DNA of 64,000 nucleotides from CAZDFU01 sp964504985 (GTDB lineage Bacteria > Patescibacteriota > Microgenomatia > Daviesbacterales > UBA10151). The DNA lies in NCBI GenBank assembly GCA_964504985.1, contig CAZDFU010000002.1, positions 13,182 to 77,181 of the forward strand. Direction: 5' to 3'. Below the pieces are notes generated by a model. It was not told the DNA's origin, did no database searches, and saw nothing but the letters and a program-made list of their open reading frames with translations. Positions 1 to 7,597 of this stretch are shown in pieces (positions within the stretch are counted from its first letter, which is position 1; every line of letters starts with the position of its first letter). Made by a program: the position numbers and the translations under genes.

Positions 1-405
1 ATAATCCACCTCAGGGAAGATTGTCTGCTCTCTTAGACCAATATTTAAATTACCTTTATCGTCAAAGGAGTTTGCAGATATCCCTTTGAAATCCCTTACT
101 TTAGGCAAAACCACACTGATTAGTTTGTCCAAGAAAGTATACATTTTAACACCCCTAAGTGTTACCATCATTCCAATGGGCTGACCTTTTGTAACCTTAA
201 AGGAAGCAATAGACTTTTTTGCCACTGTTACGACAGGTGTTTGCCCAGCCAAGGCAGATAGATATACTTTAGCTTTTTCCAAAACTGCACTATTTTCCTT
301 AGCCTCTCCAAGTCCAATACTGATAACAATTTTGTCCAAGCGGGGGACAGCCAGCTTATTTTTTAAACCAAGCTCGTCTTGTAACTTTTTTATTACTTCA
401 TTCAT
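1..405 (-). CDS. rplE: 50S ribosomal protein L5, 3' end cut by window edge
   Basis: L5 binds 5S rRNA in the central protuberance of the large subunit. The visible 135 codons start at an ATG (residues MNEVIKK) and run to the left edge. They contain the family-typical GLREQTIFPEVDY stretch near the break. About 45 C-terminal residues of a usual ~180-residue L5 lie outside the window. The gene follows rplX by about 30 bp in the standard L14-L24-L5 order. The start codon is the first ATG after the rplX stop. Confidence 0.93.
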   Translation of the reverse strand, partial: MNEVIKKLQDELGLKNKLAVPRLDKIVISIGLGEAKENSAVLEKAKVYLSALAGQTPVVTVAKKSIASFKVTKGQPIGMMVTLRGVKMYTFLDKLISVVLPKVRDFKGISANSFDDKGNLNIGLREQTIFPEVDY

Positions 406-435
406 ATACTTTTCCTTCAATCTATTCATATCTGA

Positions 436-801
436 TTATTTAATCTCCTTTTGGCACTTTTTACAAATTCTTATCTTTCTATCTGCCTCCGCTTTTATCC
501 CAACTCTTGTCAGCTTATTACAATTAGGGCAAACAAGGCTTATATTAGAAATGTCCATTGGTTTAGGAAGATCAATAATCCCTCCCTCCAACCCTTGCAT
601 TTTTTTAACATGTCTTTTATAAAGATTTACTCCCCCGACAAAAACTTTCCTCTCTTTTGCAATAACATACTCTACCGTCCCCTGCTTACCCCTATCTTTA
701 CCTAAAAGCACTTTCACCTTATCCCCTTTCTTAATTTTTAACTTTAAATTTGTTCTCTTACGCAAATTTTTTGTTGAAAAACGGGCTTTGAACTTTTCCA
801 T
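436..801 (-). CDS. rplX: 50S ribosomal protein L24
   Basis: L24 is an assembly-initiating large-subunit protein. The 121 residues begin with a KOW-type segment (KKGDKVKVLLGKDRGKQGTVE) and end in a CPNC...CKKC zinc-ribbon-like tail. I chose the ATG at 801, not the in-frame ATG at 807. A GGAGG sits 7 nt upstream of 801 but only 1 nt upstream of 807. With this start the gene overlaps the rplN stop by one base (TAATG), which is typical of translational coupling. Confidence 0.93.
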   Translation of the reverse strand: MEKFKARFSTKNLRKRTNLKLKIKKGDKVKVLLGKDRGKQGTVEYVIAKERKVFVGGVNLYKRHVKKMQGLEGGIIDLPKPMDISNISLVCPNCNKLTRVGIKAEADRKIRICKKCQKEIK

Positions 802-1169
802 TACCATACCTCCGATGCTAAAGAAACTATTTTTGAATATCCTGCATCTCTAACTTCGCGGGCTACAGGACCGAATATCCTGGTTGCCCGTAAATTTCCA
901 TCATTATCTACCACAACCCCTGCGTTATCATCAAATTTAATATATGAACCATCGTTTCTACGGACTTCTTTCTTACACCTTACAATCACTATTTTAACCA
1001 CCTCATGATCTTTAACTTGACCGTTAGGGTCAGCGCCTTTAACAACGCCTACTGCAAGTTCAGCCAGTCCTGCCTTCCTTTTCCCAGAACCACCAAGAGG
1101 CTGAATAACCTGCAAACTTTTAGCCCCGCTATTATCTGCCACTGTTAACCTAGTCCTGTGTTGAACCAT
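801..1169 (-). CDS. rplN: 50S ribosomal protein L14
   Basis: L14 is a universally conserved large-subunit protein at the inter-subunit interface. At 122 residues it has the family's normal length. It keeps the typical N-terminus (MVQHRTRLTVADNSGAK), the RC/KKEVRRNDGSYIKFDDNA core and the RIFGPVARE segment. It lies between rpsQ and rplX and overlaps the rplX start by one base. Nothing in it is unusual. Confidence 0.96.
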   Translation of the reverse strand: MVQHRTRLTVADNSGAKSLQVIQPLGGSGKRKAGLAELAVGVVKGADPNGQVKDHEVVKIVIVRCKKEVRRNDGSYIKFDDNAGVVVDNDGNLRATRIFGPVAREVRDAGYSKIVSLASEVW

Positions 1170-1173
1170 AAAT

Positions 1174-1280
1174 TAGCTTTCAGTCTTCAGCTATCAGCTT
1201 TCAGACTCTTCCTCCTCCTTTTAGTTTTTTCCTGTTTTTCTCCAGCTGCTTCATTTATCTGAGGACTGATGGCTGATGAC
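1174..1280. repeat. TCAG-rich inverted repeat inside and after rpsQ
   Basis: The plus-strand left arm (1174-1204, AGCTTTCAGTCTTCAGC...) and right arm (1258-1280, TCTGAGGACTGATGG...) are imperfect inverted copies. They flank 53 nt that encode part of the S17 tail. The two arms match the two arms of the intergenic element at 38005-38070, where only about 5 nt separate them. Confidence 0.75.
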
Positions 1281-1588
1281 TTTTTAGTCTTTTCTTCCTC
1301 TGGCATTACTTCTGCAATTAGTTCTTCTGCCTGCTCTTTTAGTTTTTGTTCAGCAATCTCTGCCAAACTCCTTCCTAAAACTTTTGTTATTTTCCAGTGT
1401 TTATTTTTAGAAATAGGCTTACATTTAACAAATTCAACTATATCCCCATCTTTAATATCAATACTGCTATCAACCAGGTATTTTTTACTCCGGATGTAGG
1501 TTTTTTTGTATAAAGGATGCTTTGCTATCCTTTCTATGAGAACCGTTGCCGTATTTTTTAGTTTTGTAGATATAACGCGTCCAGTCAT
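1187..1588 (-). CDS. rpsQ: 30S ribosomal protein S17 with long repeat-derived C-terminal tail
   Basis: S17 binds 16S rRNA early in small-subunit assembly. The OB-fold core is normal (MTGRVISTKLKNTATVLIER..., then GDIVEFVKCKPISKNKHWKITKVL). The protein is 133 residues, against about 85 usually. The roughly 50-residue tail is acidic, then Lys/Arg-rich. Its DNA is largely made of two inverted TCAG-rich arms (1174-1204 and 1258-1280). The same element occurs between genes at 38005-38070. The tail therefore looks like a repeat insertion kept in frame. The reading frame is intact and expression is expected. Confidence 0.92.
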   Translation of the reverse strand: MTGRVISTKLKNTATVLIERIAKHPLYKKTYIRSKKYLVDSSIDIKDGDIVEFVKCKPISKNKHWKITKVLGRSLAEIAEQKLKEQAEELIAEVMPEEEKTKKSSAISPQINEAAGEKQEKTKRRRKSLKADS

Positions 1589-1611
1589 AATTTATAACTA
1601 ATCTCTATAAT

Positions 1612-1881
1612 TTAGAGACTAGATTTCTCCTTTCCTTTTTCATCATCTGGCTCTGGATTCTTAACTTTAGACTCCAGTTGCTGTACTAATTCTTTTTGTC
1701 TGACAACAGTTAATATTTGAGCCAAATCCTTTTTCTTTTTTGAAATCATTCTCACATCTTTCAATTTTTTCATATTTTTATCCACTACCAGGTTTGCAAT
1801 ATCCTCCCGGATAGTTTTAGCCTTTAATTTTAGTTCTTTAATATCTAAACCTTTTATTTCTATTAAACCGTTTTTTTTCAT
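1612..1881 (-). CDS. rpmC: 50S ribosomal protein L29
   Basis: L29 is a small two-helix protein near the peptide exit tunnel. It is identified by position (L16-L29-S17) and by the helical core (KELKLKAKTIREDIANL ... KKKDLAQILTVVRQKEL), which resembles the L29 hairpin. At 89 residues it is longer than the usual 65. It carries a short N-terminal extension (MKKNGLIEIKGLD) and a charged C-terminus rich in E, K and P. It is separated from rplP by only 2 bp. Confidence 0.88.
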   Translation of the reverse strand: MKKNGLIEIKGLDIKELKLKAKTIREDIANLVVDKNMKKLKDVRMISKKKKDLAQILTVVRQKELVQQLESKVKNPEPDDEKGKEKSSL

Positions 1882-1883
1882 AG

Positions 1884-2294
1884 CTATTTTGTTATAATTT
1901 TTGTTTCAATAGGCAGTTTATGTGAAGCCAGTCTTAATGCTTCTTTAGCAATAATTTCTGTTACTGCACCCATTTCAAAAATTAATTGCCCTCTTTTAAC
2001 AACAGCCACATACCCTTCCACATCACCTTTTCCAGACCCCATTCTACTCTCTGCAGGATGTTTTGTAACTGGTTTATCCGGAAAAATCCTGATCCAGATA
2101 CGTCCGCCTCTTTGAGTATAATGGGCCATAGCCCTTCGGGCTGATTCGATTTGTCTGGCGCTAATCCAACCTGCTTCCATTGCTTTTAGCCCGAATATTC
2201 CAAAAGCCAAACTAACACCCCTGGTGGCAACCCCATCTCTTTTTCCCCTAAAGGTTTTCCTGTGTTTATTTCTTTTTGGTTGCAAAAGTGCCAT
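1884..2294 (-). CDS. rplP: 50S ribosomal protein L16
   Basis: L16 contacts the A-site tRNA elbow and completes the peptidyl-transferase centre. At 136 residues it is full length. It has the conserved start [17 protein letters not shown], then the [17 protein letters not shown] helix ([17 protein letters not shown]) and [18 protein letters not shown]. It sits 1 bp downstream of rpsC. Nothing in it is unusual. Confidence 0.96.
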   Translation of the reverse strand: MALLQPKRNKHRKTFRGKRDGVATRGVSLAFGIFGLKAMEAGWISARQIESARRAMAHYTQRGGRIWIRIFPDKPVTKHPAESRMGSGKGDVEGYVAVVKRGQLIFEMGAVTEIIAKEALRLASHKLPIETKIITK

Positions 2295-2295
2295 A

Positions 2296-2937
2296 TTAAA
2301 TCTCCACCTCTCCTTTGTTTATCCATACCTTTACTCCAACATAACCAGACTTTGTCAAGGCTGGGTAAACTGCAAAATCTATATCTGCTCTTAAAGTATG
2401 TAAAGGCATTGTTCCCGAAGCTTTCCATTCCCTCCGCGCAATTTCTGCTCCACCAATTCTTCCTGAGATAACTACTTTCACCCCTTTTGCCCCAACCCGC
2501 ATTACCCTATCTATAGCCTGATTCATTACCCTTTGAGCTGGTAACCTTTTAGCAAGCTGCTCAGCAACTGATTGGGCAACAAGGTATGCAGAAAGATCTG
2601 CTGATTTTAACTCCATTGGCACAACTTCCAAACTATTATCGTTTTTAACCGCCAGCTCCTTAAGTAAAAGTTTCTTAACTTCAGTTAAACCACTTCCCCC
2701 TCTGCCAATTAAAACTCCTGGACGGGAAACAAAAATTATGACTTTTAACTTGTTAACTGCTCTCTCTATCTCTACAGACTGAATACCAGCAGGTCTTAAT
2801 TTCTTCATCAAAATATCCCTGATTTCTATATCTTCTTTTATAAACTGTCTGTATTTATCACCTTTTGCAAACCACCGGGATTTCCAATTAGCTCCTATAC
2901 CCATTCTGAAACCTACCGGATGTATTTTTTGTCCCAT
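2296..2937 (-). CDS. rpsC: 30S ribosomal protein S3
   Basis: S3 lies at the mRNA entry channel and contributes helicase activity. It has 213 residues and starts with the conserved [14 protein letters not shown] domain with [10 protein letters not shown] follows, then the C-terminal domain with [17 protein letters not shown] and [11 protein letters not shown]. It follows rplV after a short hairpin-containing gap and is tightly linked to rplP. Length and motifs are normal. Confidence 0.96.
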   Translation of the reverse strand: MGQKIHPVGFRMGIGANWKSRWFAKGDKYRQFIKEDIEIRDILMKKLRPAGIQSVEIERAVNKLKVIIFVSRPGVLIGRGGSGLTEVKKLLLKELAVKNDNSLEVVPMELKSADLSAYLVAQSVAEQLAKRLPAQRVMNQAIDRVMRVGAKGVKVVISGRIGGAEIARREWKASGTMPLHTLRADIDFAVYPALTKSGYVGVKVWINKGEVEI

Positions 2938-2941
2938 ATAA

Positions 2942-3325
2942 TTAGTGATTTTTGCTAATCACTTGCTTATCTCCTTTCTCTTTACTATTAACTAATAACT
3001 CATCACTTATAACTATTTTTATATGGCTCATTCTTTTTTTGTAAGGCTTCACTCTTCCTCTTGTTCCTGCCCGGAAACGTCTCATTTTCATACTTTCATC
3101 AATTTCAATCTTTTTAAAACCAACTTTTCCCAAATCCATGCCTTTTTGTTTTGCATTTGCCAAAACTGTTTCCAAAGCCTTTGTTAGATCCTTTGCTGCG
3201 TATTTTGGAGTCACACGCAAAATATCCAATGCTTTCGAAGGTTCCATTTTCCTCACCATATCAGCCACCAGCCTCAGTTTTCTAGGTGAAGTATGTATAT
3301 ATTTTTGTATAGTTTGTATTTCCAT
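2942..3325 (-). CDS. rplV: 50S ribosomal protein L22
   Basis: L22 lines the nascent-peptide exit tunnel. The core is normal: the helical N-terminus with IHTSPRKLRLVADMVR, and the beta-hairpin with MKMRRFRAGTRGRVKPYKKRMSHIKIVISD. The last ~20 residues (ELLVNSKEKGDKQVISKNH) extend beyond the usual end. They are encoded by a TTAGTTAATAG/GAGTTATTAG-type repeat (2988-3020) and a small inverted repeat (2943-2962). The tail is probably repeat-derived. Confidence 0.94.
   Translation of the reverse strand: MEIQTIQKYIHTSPRKLRLVADMVRKMEPSKALDILRVTPKYAAKDLTKALETVLANAKQKGMDLGKVGFKKIEIDESMKMRRFRAGTRGRVKPYKKRMSHIKIVISDELLVNSKEKGDKQVISKNH
2943..3020. repeat. AT-rich repeat tract forming the rplV 3' end
   Basis: Positions 2988-3020 contain tandem-like TAACTAATAACTCATCACT units, related to the AGTTATTAG tracts upstream of nusA and in infB. 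Positions 2943-2962 form a small inverted repeat (AGTGATT/AATCACT). Both lie at the L22 stop, just before rpsC. Confidence 0.55.
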
Positions 3326-3328
3326 ATA

Positions 3329-3613
3329 TTACGTCTTAGACGTGGATTTTTCTGTCACCTTTCCGTGAGTTCTAAATAACCTAGTCGGCGCAAATTCACC
3401 TAAGTAATGACCTACCATTGACTCAGTCACAAACACGCTCACAAAATTTTTACCCTGATGCACTAAAAAAGTGTGTCCCACAAATTCAGGTGGAATCTGT
3501 GATCTTCTGGCCCATGTCTTAATAGGTTGTTTTGTCCCGCCGGATTTTTGAGTCATTACTTTCTTTAATAATTTCTCATCAATAAACGGGCCTTTTTTAG
3601 TTGATCTTGCCAT
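3329..3613 (-). CDS. rpsS: 30S ribosomal protein S19
   Basis: S19 sits in the small-subunit head and contacts S13 and the A-site tRNA. It has 94 residues. The start [12 protein letters not shown], the central [26 protein letters not shown] and the tail with [19 protein letters not shown] match the family throughout. About 95 bp separates it from rplB upstream, and I see no terminator in that gap. It is 3 bp from rplV. Confidence 0.96.
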   Translation of the reverse strand: MARSTKKGPFIDEKLLKKVMTQKSGGTKQPIKTWARRSQIPPEFVGHTFLVHQGKNFVSVFVTESMVGHYLGEFAPTRLFRTHGKVTEKSTSKT

Positions 3614-3709
3614 ATTTTTTCTTGGACTTTTCTGATTACCCTTATTCTTTTATTTAGTTAATCTCAGAAAAAGTCCGGTTCTTCCTTTCTTGTTATTCAG
3701 ATTCATAAG

Positions 3710-4474
3710 TTATTTTCTTCTCCTTACAATAAATTTATTAGAATATTTTCCTTTATACCTGGTTTTTCCCACAGCGCTTCTGCCATATTTAGTCATTGGC
3801 CTCTTTCTTCCAATACCTGATCTTCCTTCACCACCACCGTGGGGGTGAGAATCAGGATCCTGTGCTACGCCCCGGACTGTAGGCCTTATACCCATATGCC
3901 TGGATCTTCCAGCCTTACCGATCACCTGCTGTTTATTATCTTCATTTCCTAATACTCCAAGTGTTGCAAAAGACTCAAGACTAATCATTCTAACCTCACC
4001 AGACGGCATTTTCAAATGGGCAAAACCGCCTTCTTTGGCCAAAAGCTGCAAAGAAACTCCTGCACTTCTGCCAACTTGCCCCCCTTTTCCCGGCACAAGC
4101 TCCACATTATGCACTAAACTGCCAATTGGCATATTTTTTAATTTCATAGCATTGCCTGTTTTAGATTCAGCTTTATCAGCAGAAATAACTTTTTCCTCTA
4201 AATTTAAGCCTTTCGGGGCTAAAATATATCTATATTCCCCGTCTGTATATTTTATAAGAGCAACCTCAACATTCCTGTTTGGATCATACTCAATAGCAGC
4301 AACCTCACCCGCTACACCAAATTTATCCCGTTTAAAATCTATTTCCCTGTACTGTCTTTTATGTCTCCCACCCTGACCCCTAACAGTTACCATACCGCCA
4401 GATGACCTGCCAGAATGCTTTTTTAATAAATGTTTTAATTTTTTTGCGCTTTTAATATTTAATTGCTTTTTCAT
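3710..4474 (-). CDS. rplB: 50S ribosomal protein L2, N-terminally shortened
   Basis: L2 is needed for subunit joining and peptidyl-transferase activity. The catalytically important loop is intact (DPDSHPHGGGEGRSG), as are IDFKRDKFGV, YDPNRN, HNVELVPGKGGQ and the C-terminus NKFIVRRRK. The protein has 254 residues and lacks about 20 N-terminal residues compared with E. coli (IDFKR falls near residue 45, not 65). An in-frame TAA stands directly before the ATG, so the shortening is real and not a start-site error. Confidence 0.96.
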   Translation of the reverse strand: MKKQLNIKSAKKLKHLLKKHSGRSSGGMVTVRGQGGRHKRQYREIDFKRDKFGVAGEVAAIEYDPNRNVEVALIKYTDGEYRYILAPKGLNLEEKVISADKAESKTGNAMKLKNMPIGSLVHNVELVPGKGGQVGRSAGVSLQLLAKEGGFAHLKMPSGEVRMISLESFATLGVLGNEDNKQQVIGKAGRSRHMGIRPTVRGVAQDPDSHPHGGGEGRSGIGRKRPMTKYGRSAVGKTRYKGKYSNKFIVRRRK

Positions 4475-4480
4475 TTAGTT

Positions 4481-4909
4481 CTACTTTCCTGTTATTACTT
4501 TTCTCTGAGTTGTAGGAGCTGCTCCTACTGAGCTTTTCTCTACTTTCACCTTAGTTCTTCCCAAAATATCTTTCTTCTCCCTTAACTTAACCGGCTCACC
4601 TTCTGCTGTTGTCACCACTACCTCTTCTTTTGGTGTTTCAAACAGGGCAATCCTTACACCCTTTCCCAGCTGGACCATAGCTTTCTTTAAAGGAGCGGAT
4701 TTATAAAGTTTTCTTACTTTTCTTTGCTGTTTAAGCTGTCCCTTTATATTGACCGTTCTTACAGCAATAACTTTAACATTAAATTTCTCACTTACTGCTT
4801 TGGCAATTAAAGGCTTGCTTGCTTTCTTATCCACCTCAAAAGTATATAAATTAGAAGCAGCAAGTTTCATTGATTTTTCTGATACCACCGGCCTTTTAAG
4901 TACGATCAT
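4481..4909 (-). CDS. rplW: 50S ribosomal protein L23 with C-terminal extension
   Basis: L23 surrounds the exit tunnel and docks trigger factor and SRP. The first ~95 residues match the family (IVLKRPVVSEKSMKLA..., YTFEVDKKASKPLIAKAV, VRTVNIKGQLKQQ). The protein is 142 residues, and the ~45-residue tail is not canonical. Part of it (SSVGAAPTTQ) is encoded by a perfect palindrome at 4512-4528. The start overlaps the rplD stop by 4 bp (ATGA). Confidence 0.94.
   Translation of the reverse strand: MIVLKRPVVSEKSMKLAASNLYTFEVDKKASKPLIAKAVSEKFNVKVIAVRTVNIKGQLKQQRKVRKLYKSAPLKKAMVQLGKGVRIALFETPKEEVVVTTAEGEPVKLREKKDILGRTKVKVEKSSVGAAPTTQRKVITGK
4512..4528. repeat. Perfect 17-bp palindrome in rplW
   Basis: GTAGGAGC, one central base, then GCTCCTAC. 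It lies in the non-canonical L23 tail and encodes VGAAPT. It could fold as a compact hairpin in DNA or RNA. Confidence 0.8.
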
Positions 4910-5664
4910 ATTTTCCCTTCTCTTTTAACGTTTGTTCCTACTCCACCGGAGGTTTTCACTTCTTCACTAGATTCTTTTTTGCCTAATTTATCAATTGTTT
5001 CTTTTGTTAAAAGTAATATTTCATGTTTTAATACTTCATAAGCATTTAATCCGCCTGCCGGTAAAACATTAATATTGGGAATATTTCTAGCAGCTCTAAC
5101 TATATTATCCATTTTGTCAGCTGTTACAATTAAGGTACTCCTTTGTTTCTTTTCTGTGATTGATGAGATTAACTTAAGTATTTCTTTTGTTTTGCCGGTA
5201 ATTTTTTCTAAGCCTGTTAATCCTAAAACATTTTTGTCTGAAGCCTTAGAAGAGAGAGCAGATATTAAAGCTGATCTTCTCATCTTTTTTGGTAAAATTA
5301 ATCTGACCTTTCTTGGTTTTGGTCCAAAAACAATTCCTCCGCCCACAAAAATCGGAGCCCTGATACTTCCATGTCTTGCCCTGCCAGTTCCTTTTTGTCT
5401 AAATATTTTGACTGTTGATCCTTCTACCTCTCCTCTGCCTTTGGTGGAAGCTGTAAAAGTTTTTTGGTTGGTTGTATAAACCCTAACAGCCTGAGTCAAT
5501 AAACTTTTATTAATCTCAGCACCAAAAATTTCCTTTGGCAAGCTTAAGGTTCCGCTGGTTCTCCCGGCCGGAGAATAAACAGGCACTGTTAAACCACCCG
5601 TTCCGCGAGCACGGGAAGCTGCTGGTTTACTAGTCTTTGCAGTTACTTTTCTTTTAACTGGCAT
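4906..5664 (-). CDS. rplD: 50S ribosomal protein L4
   Basis: L4 has a globular domain and a long loop reaching the exit tunnel. In proteobacteria it also represses its own operon. It has 252 residues. The conserved loop KGRGEVEGSTVKIFRQKGTGRARHGSIRAPIFVGGG is clear, as is GPKPRKVRLILPKKMRRSALISALSSK. It has a basic N-terminal extension of about 25 residues and a C-terminal tail (KKESSEEVKTSGGVGTNVKREGKI). It overlaps rplC by 11 bp and rplW by 4 bp. Confidence 0.94.
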   Translation of the reverse strand: MPVKRKVTAKTSKPAASRARGTGGLTVPVYSPAGRTSGTLSLPKEIFGAEINKSLLTQAVRVYTTNQKTFTASTKGRGEVEGSTVKIFRQKGTGRARHGSIRAPIFVGGGIVFGPKPRKVRLILPKKMRRSALISALSSKASDKNVLGLTGLEKITGKTKEILKLISSITEKKQRSTLIVTADKMDNIVRAARNIPNINVLPAGGLNAYEVLKHEILLLTKETIDKLGKKESSEEVKTSGGVGTNVKREGKI

Positions 5665-6523
5665 TTTCTTTTACCTCTTCTTTCAGCTCTTGTTTTTGTT
5701 CTTGAGGGTTATCTTGATTTTGTTCTTCTGATTCACCAGCATTTTGTTCTGCTGCTTTTTCTGACTTTTCTGCTTCCTCTTCTCCTTCTTCAAGTTTTTC
5801 CTCAGGCGGGGGAGTATAACCCTTAATTCTGCCTAATTTAGTTATTACCAGCAAACTGTTAATAGGACCTGGAATCCCTCCTTTAACTATCAAATAATTT
5901 TTTACTTTATCTATTCCCACAATTTCCAGATTCTTGATACTTACTTTTTCACTGCCCATATGCCCTGCCATTTTTTTGCCTTTATAAACTCTTCCCGGAG
6001 TAGTTCCAGAACCAACCGCACCTGGAGCTCTGTGTCTGTCTGATTGACCATGAGTCTTAGGTCCACCGGCAAAACCGTGACGTCTTACCCCGCCTTGAAA
6101 ACCTTTACCTTTCGAAACTCCCTGTACTTTAACAGCATCACCTATTGAAAAAACCTGGTTCAGTTTAATTTCTGTTCCAGGTTTTAAAGTTCCGAGCGAA
6201 CCTGTGGTGAGCGTACCTGTACTGAGCGAAGTCGAAGTAGTCGAACCAGCCGGGGAATTTTGTTCATTAATTCTGACTTCCCTAAACCAACGGACAGCCT
6301 GATCAAAGCCTGCTTTTTTAGTATGACCAAGTTGAGGCTTTCTAACTGACTTTTTGGATCCATACCCAAGCTGGATAGCATCATACCCATCTTTGCCATC
6401 TTGTGTTTTGGCTTGAGTGACTAAATTTGGTTGAATTTCCACCACAGTAGCCCCAACCCTTCTGCCCCGTGAGTCATAAGTTGAGGTCATATTTTTCTTA
6501 ATTCCAAGTAATGTATTAGTCAT
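5654..6523 (-). CDS. rplC: 50S ribosomal protein L3 with insert and acidic tail
   Basis: L3 is an assembly-initiating protein near the peptidyl-transferase centre. The core motifs are present: LLGIKKNMTSTYDSRGRRVGATVVE, GVSKGKGFQGGVRRHGFAGGPKTHGQSDRHRAPGAVG and GRVYKGKKMAGHMGSEKVSIKNLEIV. I chose the ATG at 6523 because it gives the family N-terminus and has AGGA 6-7 nt upstream. A longer frame begins at 6547. The protein is 289 residues, against about 210 usually. A Ser/Thr-rich insert (STTSTSLSTGTLTTGSLGT) comes from a dispersed repeat at 6191-6246. A ~50-residue Glu-rich tail follows the core. Confidence 0.94.
   Translation of the reverse strand: MTNTLLGIKKNMTSTYDSRGRRVGATVVEIQPNLVTQAKTQDGKDGYDAIQLGYGSKKSVRKPQLGHTKKAGFDQAVRWFREVRINEQNSPAGSTTSTSLSTGTLTTGSLGTLKPGTEIKLNQVFSIGDAVKVQGVSKGKGFQGGVRRHGFAGGPKTHGQSDRHRAPGAVGSGTTPGRVYKGKKMAGHMGSEKVSIKNLEIVGIDKVKNYLIVKGGIPGPINSLLVITKLGRIKGYTPPPEEKLEEGEEEAEKSEKAAEQNAGESEEQNQDNPQEQKQELKEEVKENAS
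6191..6246. repeat. CGAAGTCGAAG/GAGCG-type dispersed repeat inside rplC
   Basis: Three related units (CGAGCGAACCTG, GTGAGCGTACCTG, CTGAGCGAAGTCGAAG) lie in tandem. They encode the Ser/Thr-rich L3 insert. The sequence type (ACTGAGCGAAGTCGAAG and its complement) resembles the intergenic elements at 6560, 9252 and 23762. Confidence 0.7.
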
Positions 6524-6545
6524 TTTTGTCCTAGACAATTCAAGC

Positions 6546-6587
6546 ATTAAAAAGAGTGAGTCCTTCGGTAAACTCAGGATCTCACTC
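6546..6587 (-). terminator. Intrinsic terminator or attenuator in the rplC leader
   Basis: On the minus strand, GAGTGAG(A)TCCT pairs with AGGACTCACTC (plus-strand arms 6554-6564 and 6576-6587), giving an 11-bp stem with one bulge. TTTTTAAT follows. It lies 23 nt upstream of the rplC start and downstream of the candidate promoter at 6687-6716, so it may attenuate. Its loop carries a CCTTCG...CTCAGG-type repeat. Confidence 0.7.
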
Positions 6588-6686
6588 AGTATCTCGCCTT
6601 CAATCGTCGTATCGTTTTCCGACGCACGATCTACTGAAATTTTCTTACGTTTTGACGCTAATCAAAAGGCAAAATTTTCTTATAGG

Positions 6687-6716
6687 ATTTTAACACGAAC
6701 GGCGCACAAATTGCAA
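6687..6716 (-). promoter_or_regulatory. Candidate rplC-operon promoter
   Basis: TTGCAA (6711-6716), an 18-nt spacer, then TAAAAT (6687-6692) on the minus strand, downstream of the protease stop. It would produce a leader of about 155 nt before rplC, long for this genome. Inferred from sequence only. Confidence 0.5.
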
Positions 6717-6739
6717 GCAACAAGGAAAAAATTGATGTT

Positions 6740-7591
6740 TTAATAGAGTTTGTTTATTCCCAAAATATCACCGTTTCCTAGATCTCTTTTTTTGGTTTCA
6801 CCCTCTGTTGCATAACCGTACATAGTTTCATCAATGCAACTGTTATATAGATCCCCCATACCCACACTATGACCAAGTTCATGGGTGGCAATATTATCAA
6901 AATCCATCTTCCCAGCTACCCCGCTGCTGTCAACTGACCAATCATAGCTTACATCATCATAAACCTGATCCCATTCCACCAGTTGTCTTTGCCAAACGGG
7001 CCCCCCAAAAATTCCCCAAATAATAGTCACTGCAATAGTATTTGAGTCTGCAACATCTGCAAAATAGACCTCATTTTGACCATCAGGTGAAACTGTATCA
7101 GCAACTAATTCTGCTGAGGTAGTAGCAGCCTGTCCTAATACATCAACGCCTAAATCATTTCCCACTACCCCATCTGTGGCATCTTCCCATTTGGATACTC
7201 CATTGCTTAATACAGCTGAAGCTGAGGCATAATCTATATTTCTCAAATTAGAAGGATTAAATACCCAAGGCTCAACAACCCTCCATTTTGCTCCACTGCT
7301 TAAATATGTATAACAGCTGCTAGATCCGCCTTTACCGCTGCCTGGTTTGGCTAAGTTTTGTTTAGGATGTACAATAGCCAAACCCTCAACCTGCTTACCG
7401 CTCACTGGGTCAATTGCATTACCCAAAGAGATCACATTAGAATGATTTGCAGAAGAAGGAAGCGTTAATGTTCTATTTGTACCAGGCGTGGAAAGTATAG
7501 CTGTCTGAAACGGAGTGGCTGCTAATGCTGAACTTACCAAAAACAGAAGGGAAGCACCTATTATAACACCACTCATCAATTTAACGGGCAT
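6740..7591 (-). CDS. Secreted matrixin-like (metzincin) metalloprotease
   Basis: This is a predicted exported zinc endopeptidase of 283 residues. A signal peptide covers roughly residues 1-24 (hydrophobic core GVIIGASLLFLVSSALA). The zinc site is H237-E-L-G-H241-x5-D247, the HExxHxxGxxD metzincin form in which Asp replaces the third His. A Met-turn candidate follows (DETM257YGY). The C-terminus DILGINKLY resembles the matrixin ending. The gene sits between rpsJ and rplC, where no protease is expected. It has its own promoter (7598-7626), so it is probably an insertion transcribed independently. The substrate is unknown. A snapalysin-like assignment is an alternative. Confidence 0.82.
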   Translation of the reverse strand: MPVKLMSGVIIGASLLFLVSSALAATPFQTAILSTPGTNRTLTLPSSANHSNVISLGNAIDPVSGKQVEGLAIVHPKQNLAKPGSGKGGSSSCYTYLSSGAKWRVVEPWVFNPSNLRNIDYASASAVLSNGVSKWEDATDGVVGNDLGVDVLGQAATTSAELVADTVSPDGQNEVYFADVADSNTIAVTIIWGIFGGPVWQRQLVEWDQVYDDVSYDWSVDSSGVAGKMDFDNIATHELGHSVGMGDLYNSCIDETMYGYATEGETKKRDLGNGDILGINKLY

Positions 7592-7597
7592 ATAAAA

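Noticed and set aside
2186..2428. 80-codon minus frame across the rpsC/rplP junction
   Set aside because: It overlaps two certain ribosomal protein genes in another frame.
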